Assembly (NCBI GenBank): GCA_020026375.1
Contig: JAHHQN010000013.1
Span: 1 to 60,723, forward strand
Length of the DNA: 60,723 bases
Direction: 5' to 3'
Origin: Alistipes sp.
GTDB taxonomy: Bacteria; Bacteroidota; Bacteroidia; Bacteroidales; Rikenellaceae
The notes below the pieces were generated by a model. It had not been told where the DNA came from. It ran no database searches and saw nothing but the letters and a program-made list of their open reading frames with translations. Made by a program: the position numbers and the translations under genes. Of the stretch, positions 54,685 through 60,723 are shown piece after piece. Numbering within the stretch: position 1 is the first letter of the stretch; each line of letters starts with the position of its first letter.

Positions 54685-56061
54685 ATGAATCAGTATTTAG
54701 TTGTTGGTATCGTCTTTTTGGTGGTAATCGCTCTTTTGGCGACCAACAAGAAAATTGTTGAAACACTCAAGAATATCTACAAGATCGAAGAGCTCAGAAA
54801 GCGTGTAATCTACACGCTGGGCCTTCTCTTGATCTACCGCTTGGGTAGTTTCGTGGTGATCCCGGGTATCAACCCCAACTTGTTGGGTGAAGGCTCGCAG
54901 TATGCCGACCAGTTGGCGGGCAACGGACTTCTGGGTCTGTTGAACACCTTCTCAGGTGGTGCATTCGGCAACGCTGCGATTTTTGCACTCGGTGTCATGC
55001 CGTACATCACTGCCTCCATCATCATTCAGCTCATGGGTATGATGGTACCCTATTTCCAGAAGATGCAGAAGGAGGGTGAGAGCGGCCGCCGCAAGATGAA
55101 TCAGTGGACACGCTTCCTGACTATTGGCGTGCTCCTGTTGCAGGGTCCGGCATTCATTGCCAACCTCTACCACATGGTTCCCCAGGCATTCGTCTACGGC
55201 AACTCTTTCGGCTTCGTTGCTTATGCGACAACGATTCTTATCGCCGGCACCATGTTCATCATGTGGCTCGGTGAGAAAATCACCGACAAAGGCATCGGAA
55301 ACGGTATTTCTTTGATCATCATGATCGGTATCGTCGCTCGTCTGCCCCACGCGCTGTTGGCTGAGGTCAACGCCCGTTTCCAGACTTCGACCGGTAGCTT
55401 CATCATGCTGATCCTGGAGCTGGTTCTTTTGTTCTTCGTCTTCCTGGCAACAATAGCCTTGGTACAGGGCGTCCGCAAGGTGCCTGTACAGTATGCCAAG
55501 CGTATCATCGGCAATAAGCAGTATGGTGGTGTACGCCAGTACATTCCCCTGAAGATGAATGCCGCGAACGTGATGCCTATCATCTTCGCGCAGGCTCTGA
55601 TGTTTATTCCCGCTCTGTTTACCGGCACCGCCTTCGCAGCTGCCTTCAGCTCGATGACCGGCTTCTGGTACAACTTCACGCTGGCAGTGCTGGTAATCGC
55701 CTTCACCTACTTCTACACGGCGATTATCATCAACCCTCAAATGATGGGCGATGAAATGAAGCGCAACGGCGGCTTTATTCCGGGAGTGAAACCGGGTAAG
55801 GACACCGTGAACTACATCGATACCATCATGACGCGTATCACGCTGCCCGGCTCGTTCTTCCTGGCTCTCGTGGCTATCATGCCCGCGCTGGCCATCAGAT
55901 TCCTGGGCATCGACCAGTCGTTCGCCCACTTCTACGGAGGTACGTCGCTGCTGATTATGGTCGGTGTGGTACTCGATACTCTGAAGCAGATAGAGAGCTA
56001 CCTGTTGATGCGCCACTATGACGGTTTCATGAAAACCGGACGTATCCAAGGTCGTCATTAG
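54685..56061 (+). CDS. secY: Protein translocase subunit SecY
   Basis: 458 aa, ten membrane helices. Channel subunit of SecYEG. GSFVVIPGINPN in the first loop/plug area, GIGNGISLIIMIGIVARLP, and QIESYLLMRHYDGFMKTGRI at the cytosolic end. 22 nt after rplO. Confidence 0.98.
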   Translation: MNQYLVVGIVFLVVIALLATNKKIVETLKNIYKIEELRKRVIYTLGLLLIYRLGSFVVIPGINPNLLGEGSQYADQLAGNGLLGLLNTFSGGAFGNAAIFALGVMPYITASIIIQLMGMMVPYFQKMQKEGESGRRKMNQWTRFLTIGVLLLQGPAFIANLYHMVPQAFVYGNSFGFVAYATTILIAGTMFIMWLGEKITDKGIGNGISLIIMIGIVARLPHALLAEVNARFQTSTGSFIMLILELVLLFFVFLATIALVQGVRKVPVQYAKRIIGNKQYGGVRQYIPLKMNAANVMPIIFAQALMFIPALFTGTAFAAAFSSMTGFWYNFTLAVLVIAFTYFYTAIIINPQMMGDEMKRNGGFIPGVKPGKDTVNYIDTIMTRITLPGSFFLALVAIMPALAIRFLGIDQSFAHFYGGTSLLIMVGVVLDTLKQIESYLLMRHYDGFMKTGRIQGRH

Positions 56062-56094
56062 GAAGTTTCCGATTAGAATCTTAGCACAATTAAA

Positions 56095-56871
56095 ATGATT
56101 TACATTAAGACAGACGAGGAGATTGAGTTGCTCCGCGAAAACAATTTACTGGTGTCGCAGACACTGGCCGAGGTGGGTCGCCACATCGTGCCCGGCGTTT
56201 CGACCCTGGAGTTGAATCGTATCGGAGAGGAGTTTATCCGTTCCCATGGAGCGGTTCCCGCTTTCCTCGGATACGAGGGCTATCCCGCATCGTTGTGTAT
56301 TTCGGTCAACGATAAGGTAGTTCACGGTATCCCATCATCGAAAGAAATCCTCAAGGAGGGTGATATCGTTTCGGTGGATTGCGGTACGTTTATGAAGGGT
56401 TTTGTTGGTGATTCGGCATATACATTTGCCGTAGGTGAGGTCGACGAGGAAGTACGCCGCCTCATGGACGCGACCAAAGAAAGTCTTTATAAAGGTACAG
56501 CCCAAGCAAAGGCCGGCAACCGTGTAGGCGACGTGTCGGCGGCAGTGCAGGAGTACGCCGAGAGCTTTGGCTACGGCGTGGTGCGCGAATTGGAGGGACA
56601 CGGTTTGGGTCGTAAGATGCACGAGGACCCCGGTGTTCCCAATTACGGCGCGCGTGGCAGAGGCCCGCTCCTGAAAGAGGGCATGGTGATCTGCATCGAG
56701 CCCATGATTACCATGGGTAACAAATCGATAGTTTTCGAGCGTGATGGCTGGACTGTCCGCACGCGAGACCGCAAGCCTGCTGCTCACTATGAGTTTGCAG
56801 TTGCAATCAGAAAAGATGGTCCCGATGTGTTGACGGACTTTAGTATCATTGAAAAGGCTATAAACAACTAA
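56095..56871 (+). CDS. map: Type I methionine aminopeptidase
   Basis: 258 aa. Removes initiator Met. Metal ligands in VDCGTFMKGFVGDSAYTF, RELEGHGLGRKMHEDP, CIEPMITMG and HYEFAVAI are all present. Between secY and infA; adk, often found here in other phyla, is absent. Confidence 0.96.
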   Translation: MIYIKTDEEIELLRENNLLVSQTLAEVGRHIVPGVSTLELNRIGEEFIRSHGAVPAFLGYEGYPASLCISVNDKVVHGIPSSKEILKEGDIVSVDCGTFMKGFVGDSAYTFAVGEVDEEVRRLMDATKESLYKGTAQAKAGNRVGDVSAAVQEYAESFGYGVVRELEGHGLGRKMHEDPGVPNYGARGRGPLLKEGMVICIEPMITMGNKSIVFERDGWTVRTRDRKPAAHYEFAVAIRKDGPDVLTDFSIIEKAINN

Positions 56872-56877
56872 GACTCT

Positions 56878-57096
56878 ATGGCAAAACAAGCTGCTATTGA
56901 AAGGGACGGAACGATTATTGAGGCATTGTCGAACGCTATGTTCCGTGTGGAACTCGACAATGGTCATGTTCTGACCGCCCATATCTCCGGTAAGATGCGT
57001 ATGCACTACATCAAGATTCTTCCCGGTGATAAAGTAAAAGTTGAGATGACCCCCTATGATTTGACCAAGGGGCGTATATCTTTCAGGTACAAATAA
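56878..57096 (+). CDS. infA: Translation initiation factor IF-1
   Basis: 72 aa OB-fold protein. GTIIEALSNAMFRVELDNGH and IKILPGDKVKVEMTPYDLTK are diagnostic. 6 nt after map. Confidence 0.97.
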   Translation: MAKQAAIERDGTIIEALSNAMFRVELDNGHVLTAHISGKMRMHYIKILPGDKVKVEMTPYDLTKGRISFRYK

Positions 57097-57112
57097 TTAT
57101 TGCTTGAAAATC

Positions 57113-57229
57113 ATGAAGGTAAAAACATCCATCAAAAAGCGTAGTGAGGATTGCAAGATTGTGAAGCGTAAGGGTAAGCTCTACGTAATTTGCAAGAAAA
57201 ATCCCAAGTTCAAAATGCGCCAAGGGTAA
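57113..57229 (+). CDS. rpmJ: 50S ribosomal protein L36
   Basis: 38 aa, too short for most gene finders. It reads MKVKTSIKKRSEDCKIVKRK onward, ending NPKFKMRQG. Of the four zinc ligands of the classic form (C11, C14, C27, H33) only Cys14 and Cys27 remain; Ser11 and Phe33 replace the others, so it should be zinc-independent. Confidence 0.96.
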   Translation: MKVKTSIKKRSEDCKIVKRKGKLYVICKKNPKFKMRQG

Positions 57230-57263
57230 TGTTTCAACGATTAATTAAAGAAAAAAAGAATTT

Positions 57264-57644
57264 ATGGCACGTATAGTCGGTGTAGATTTACCAAAAAACA
57301 AACGAGGTGAGATCGGCTTGACCTATATCTACGGTATTGGTCGTTCGACAGCTCGCAAGATTCTTGACGGCGCAGGTATCAGCTACGACGTCAAGGTACA
57401 GGATTGGACAGATGACCAGGTTGGTGCAATCCGTTCGATGATTGCAGAAATGGGCATCAAGGTCGAGGGCGAATGCCGTTCGATTATCCAGCTCAACATT
57501 AAGCGTCTGATGGACATCGGTTGCTACCGTGGTATCCGTCACCGCCTCGGTCTTCCCGTTCGCGGTCAGTCGACCAAGAACAACGCTCGTACTCGCAAGG
57601 GTCGCAAGAAGACTGTAGCTAACAAGAAAAAGGCAACAAAGTAA
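57264..57644 (+). CDS. rpsM: 30S ribosomal protein S13
   Basis: 126 aa. GVDLPKNKRGEIGLTYIYGI start, RHRLGLPVRGQSTKNNARTR end. Contacts P-site tRNA and the 50S. Confidence 0.97.
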   Translation: MARIVGVDLPKNKRGEIGLTYIYGIGRSTARKILDGAGISYDVKVQDWTDDQVGAIRSMIAEMGIKVEGECRSIIQLNIKRLMDIGCYRGIRHRLGLPVRGQSTKNNARTRKGRKKTVANKKKATK

Positions 57645-57657
57645 TCTTTAGAGAATT

Positions 57658-58047
57658 ATGGCAAAGAAAACTGGAACAGTTAAGAAGAAGGTTGTTAAGG
57701 TTGGTGCCATGGGTAACGCCTATGTTCACTCGACTTTCAACAACGTGATTATCACCATCACCAACGAGGTGGGTGACGTTATCAGCTGGTCGTCGGCCGG
57801 TAAGATGGGTTTCCGTGGTTCGAAGAAGAATACTCCCTACGCAGCTCAGACCGCTTCGGCAGACTGCGCAAAGGTAGCCTACGACATGGGTCTCCGCAAG
57901 GTTAAAGTTTATGTTAAGGGTCCGGGCGCAGGTCGTGAGTCTGCTGTCCGCACAATCCACGGTGCCGGTATCGAGGTTACTGAGATTATCGACGTAACTC
58001 CCATGCCCCACAATGGTTGCCGTGCTCCTAACCGTCGTCGCGTATAA
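57658..58047 (+). CDS. rpsK: 30S ribosomal protein S11
   Basis: 129 aa. AYVHSTFNNVIITITNEVGD and DVTPMPHNGCRAPNRRRV (with the Asn-Gly isoaspartate site) are diagnostic. Confidence 0.97.
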   Translation: MAKKTGTVKKKVVKVGAMGNAYVHSTFNNVIITITNEVGDVISWSSAGKMGFRGSKKNTPYAAQTASADCAKVAYDMGLRKVKVYVKGPGAGRESAVRTIHGAGIEVTEIIDVTPMPHNGCRAPNRRRV

Positions 58048-58107
58048 TTTCACGGTTTACACAACAGACGTTTTAGGAATTATATAAATTTTAATAAGTA
58101 TAAAACA

Positions 58108-58716
58108 ATGGCAAAATACATAGGACCAAAATCGAAAATCGCCAGAAGATTTGGCGAAGCTATCTATGGTGCGGATAATGTGCTCGAAAAGCGTAACTAT
58201 CCTCCCGGACAGCACGGCCTCGCTCGCAAGCGTAAGAAAATCTCTGAGTATTGCACTCAGCTCAACGAGAAGCAGAAGGCCAAGTACACCTACGGTCTGC
58301 TCGAGAAGCAGTTTGCTCGCACTTACGAGCAGGCTGAGCGTATGGGCGGTATCACCGGTGAGCACCTCTTGAAGTTGCTCGAGTGCCGTCTGGACAACGT
58401 GGTTTACCGTCTGGGCATCGCTCCTACCCGTGCAGCTGCTCGTCAGCTCGTTTCTCACCGTCACATTTGCGTTAACGGCAACGTAGTGAACATTCCTTCG
58501 TACTCGTTGCGTGCAGGTGATGTTGTTTCTGTTCGCGAGAAGTCGAAGAGCTTGGAGGTAATCACCGAGTCTTTGGCTGGTGCCAACAAGAGCCGTTACT
58601 CTTGGTTGGAGTGGGACAACGCCACTATGAGCGGCAAGTTCCTCCAGAAGCCCGAGCGCGAGGAGATTCCTGAGAACATTAAGGAGCAGCTCATCGTCGA
58701 GTTGTACTCGAAGTAA
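58108..58716 (+). CDS. rpsD: 30S ribosomal protein S4
   Basis: 202 aa. S4 RNA-binding domain RLDNVVYRLGIAPTRAAARQ. Primary 16S binder; autoregulates the alpha operon in E. coli. Preceded by a 60-nt AT-rich gap. Confidence 0.97.
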   Translation: MAKYIGPKSKIARRFGEAIYGADNVLEKRNYPPGQHGLARKRKKISEYCTQLNEKQKAKYTYGLLEKQFARTYEQAERMGGITGEHLLKLLECRLDNVVYRLGIAPTRAAARQLVSHRHICVNGNVVNIPSYSLRAGDVVSVREKSKSLEVITESLAGANKSRYSWLEWDNATMSGKFLQKPEREEIPENIKEQLIVELYSK

Positions 58717-58737
58717 TAATTTTTCAAATTCAATATT

Positions 58738-59730
58738 ATGGCAATATTAGCATTCCAGAAACCTGAAAAGGTTATCATGCTTGAATCCACTTCATCGTTC
58801 GGAAAGTTTGAGTTCCGTCCGCTGGAGCCCGGATTTGCCTTGACAGTGGGTAATGCTTTGCGTCGTATTCTCCTCTCTTCGCTGGAGGGTTACGCCATTA
58901 CCACAGTTAAGGTGGCCGGTATCGACCACGAGTTTGCCGCTATCCCCGGAGTGATTGAGGACATGTTGCACATTATCCTCAATCTGAAGCAGGTTCGTTT
59001 TATTCGCACAGTCGATAATCAGGATTCCGAAAAGGTCTCCATTAACGTTGCGGGTGTTACGGAGCTGACTGCCGGTTATATCTCGAATTATCTGTCGTTC
59101 TTCAAGGTCCTGAATCCCGACCTGGTGATTTGTCACTTGGCCCCCGGTACCAAGATGCAGCTGACACTGACGATCAACAAGGGTCGCGGTTATGTTCCCG
59201 CCGAGGAGAACATGCCTGCCGATGCCGAGTTCGGTACGTTGCCCATCGACTCCATCTTCACTCCCATCAAGAATGTGAAGTATTGGCAGGAGAACTATCG
59301 TGTCGAGCAGAAGACCGACTACGAGAAATTGAATTTGGAAATCACCACCGACGGTTCAATCCACCCCAAGGAGGCGCTCAAGGAAGCAGCGAAGATTCTG
59401 ATTCAGCACTTCATGCTTTTCTCCGACGAGAAGATTACTGTCAACATGGAGGACAACAACGGTGCGGAGGAGTTCGACGAGGACGTACTCCACATGCGTC
59501 AGCTCCTCAAGACCAAACTTTCGGATCAGGATTTGAGCGTTCGCGCCCTGAACTGTCTGAAGGCTGCCGATGTTGATACGGTCGGAGACCTCGTGAAGCT
59601 CAACCGCAACGACCTGCTGAAGTTCCGTAACTTCGGTAAGAAGTCGCTCACCGAGCTCGACGAGTTGCTCGCCTCTTTGAACTTGAAGTTCGGTATGGAC
59701 GTATCTATCTACAAACTTGACAAAGATTAA
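58738..59730 (+). CDS. rpoA: RNA polymerase alpha subunit
   Basis: 330 aa. NTD dimerisation part with GNALRRILLSSLEGYAITTV. CTD with LSVRALNCLKAADVDTVGDL and FRNFGKKSLTELDELL, the UP-element-binding helix-hairpin-helix. 2 nt before rplQ. Confidence 0.98.
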   Translation: MAILAFQKPEKVIMLESTSSFGKFEFRPLEPGFALTVGNALRRILLSSLEGYAITTVKVAGIDHEFAAIPGVIEDMLHIILNLKQVRFIRTVDNQDSEKVSINVAGVTELTAGYISNYLSFFKVLNPDLVICHLAPGTKMQLTLTINKGRGYVPAEENMPADAEFGTLPIDSIFTPIKNVKYWQENYRVEQKTDYEKLNLEITTDGSIHPKEALKEAAKILIQHFMLFSDEKITVNMEDNNGAEEFDEDVLHMRQLLKTKLSDQDLSVRALNCLKAADVDTVGDLVKLNRNDLLKFRNFGKKSLTELDELLASLNLKFGMDVSIYKLDKD

Positions 59731-59732
59731 TT

Positions 59733-60281
59733 ATGAGACACAATAAGAATTTCAACCACCTCGGTCGTCAGGCAGGTCACCGTAAGGCTATGCTTTCGAA
59801 CATGGCAGCCTCGCTCATTCTGCACAAGCGCATCGAGACAACCCTTGCTAAGGCAAAGGCTGTGCGTCAGTTCATCGAGCCTTTGGTAACCAAGTCGAAG
59901 GAGGATACTACGCACTCACGTCGTGTAGTTTTCTCGTACCTCAAGCAGAAGGAGGCCGTTACGGAGTTGTTCCGTACCATCGCTCCCAAGATCGCTGAGC
60001 GTCCCGGAGGTTACACCCGTATCTTGAAGACCGGTTTCCGTCTGGGTGATGCTGCCGAGATGTGCATCATCGAGTTCGTTGACTTCAACGAGGCTTACAC
60101 CAACGGTGTTATGCCCGCTGCTGCCACCGAGGCTAAGCCCAAGACCCGCCGCTCGCGCAAGAAGGCTGAGACTTCGGAGGAGGGTGCTGCAGTGAAGACT
60201 GCAAAGCCCGTTGCACAGAAGGCTACCAAGGCCGCTGCTGCTCCCCAGGTCAAGAAGACCAACGTAGGCAAGAAGATGTAA
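59733..60281 (+). CDS. rplQ: 50S ribosomal protein L17 with long Ala/Lys tail
   Basis: 182 aa; the core L17 fold takes about 120 residues (LGRQAGHRKAMLSNMAASLI start). The last about 55 residues are Ala/Lys/Thr-rich and probably disordered (for example TRRSRKKAETSEEGAAVKTA). Such tails are common in Bacteroidota L17. Last gene of the superoperon. Confidence 0.96.
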   Translation: MRHNKNFNHLGRQAGHRKAMLSNMAASLILHKRIETTLAKAKAVRQFIEPLVTKSKEDTTHSRRVVFSYLKQKEAVTELFRTIAPKIAERPGGYTRILKTGFRLGDAAEMCIIEFVDFNEAYTNGVMPAAATEAKPKTRRSRKKAETSEEGAAVKTAKPVAQKATKAAAAPQVKKTNVGKKM

Positions 60282-60299
60282 TTTTACATTTTTTCTATA

Positions 60300-60337
60300 C
60301 CTCTCCCCGAACAGGAAACTGTTCGGGGAGTTTTTTT
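60300..60337 (+). terminator. Terminator of the ribosomal superoperon
   Basis: CTCCCCGAACAG-gaaa-CTGTTCGGGGAG with seven T: a textbook 12-bp stem, about 20 nt past the rplQ stop. Confidence 0.95.
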
Positions 60338-60676
60338 GTCCCGTGCGACGACTTTCTGCGAGGAGTGGGGTGGGGCGTGTGGGGTTCCGCCGCGGGTGGG
60401 CGGCCGTGAGGTGGGGCGACCGATGCCCGGTTGTCCTCGTCCCTTATATATATAACGGAGATGCCGCGTCGGGGCCGGCGACCGTTGGGCGGAACTTTTT
60501 TGAAGCACCCTCTGAAAATGTATCGGGTGGTTGCAGATGTTGTTTCGATAGGGGAGCAGGGGGTGTTTTGAAAATTCTTGATAATTGTCTGAAAAACTTT
60601 GTCGGTGTAAGTTGTTGTTATACAGTGTTATATCTTGCAAAAGTGAAATTTGTTGCAAAATTGTTACGAAAATATT
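60338..60676. other. Intergenic region after the ribosomal operon
   Basis: GC-rich at first, then AT-rich. I see no gene, tRNA or clear repeat. Open frames on both strands here are low-complexity. Confidence 0.5.
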
Positions 60677-60707
60677 TTGAAAATAGGAAATAAAAGCGTT
60701 ATCTTTG
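60677..60707 (+). promoter_or_regulatory. Promoter for a gene beyond the window
   Basis: TTG (60677-60679), 20-nt spacer, TATCTTTG (60700-60707): consensus Bacteroidota promoter facing right. The transcript would begin near 60714 and leave the window. Confidence 0.75.
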
Positions 60708-60723
60708 CAGCCGCAAATGAGAA

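Noticed and set aside
1..60723. CRISPR arrays, tRNAs, prophage or insertion sequences
   Set aside because: No regularly spaced repeats, no cloverleaf with CCA-type ends, and no transposase or integrase frames were seen.

Overview
The window reads as a stretch of Bacteroidales chromosome, most likely GC-rich and Rikenellaceae/Alistipes-like. That family-level guess rests only on style: Bacteroidota -7 promoter boxes (TANNTTTG), few Shine-Dalgarno sites, lipoproteins of Bacteroidota-only families (DUF4465, DUF4296, Big_5 lipoproteins, PorT-like barrels), and a vitamin B12-regulated BtuH-type protein. There is no tRNA, rRNA, CRISPR array, phage or insertion sequence in it.

Layout. 1-412: a perfect 16-bp parS palindrome (236-251) and a strong terminator. 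413-6815 (minus): pheS - TPR lipid/secretory-type protein - EnvC-like - ybeY - mnmG, tightly packed. 6885-9215 (plus): a patatin fused to an outer-membrane barrel (type Vd autotransporter architecture), divergent from pheS. 9518-10669: an iron-dependent alcohol dehydrogenase, followed by about 800 bp of hairpin-rich non-coding DNA. 11465-17327 (minus): an M13 metallopeptidase lipoprotein, pgk, and an ABC-2 exporter (permease plus ATPase). 17756-21338 (minus): nagA and a secreted GH29 alpha-L-fucosidase, together fitting host-glycan use.

21634-31522 (plus): a polysaccharide flippase, holB, folK, two lipoproteins (one internally duplicated), an outer-membrane barrel, rbfA, a LolC/E-type permease, a DUF4296 lipoprotein and a small protein resembling only the N-terminal rim of amidohydrolases. 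31605-32830 (minus): a stand-alone BtuH-like B12-binding lipoprotein under a cobalamin riboswitch with its own leader terminator. 32920-36574 (minus): a TonB/plug mini-protein, menA, xseA, xseB and a zinc-ribbon methyltransferase, packed with 2-19 nt joints. 36689-40703 (minus): prfA and leuS.

41572-60281 (plus): the fused str-S10-spc-alpha ribosomal superoperon from rpsL to rplQ with fusA, secY, map, infA and rpoA. It carries a possible attenuator between rpsJ and rplC. It is split by a 701-bp non-coding block between rpsN and rpsH that contains a chain of stable hairpins, a terminator-like stem and a fresh consensus promoter. This block is the least explained feature here and the best candidate for an undescribed RNA element. 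A strong terminator follows rplQ, and a consensus promoter for an unseen gene closes the window.
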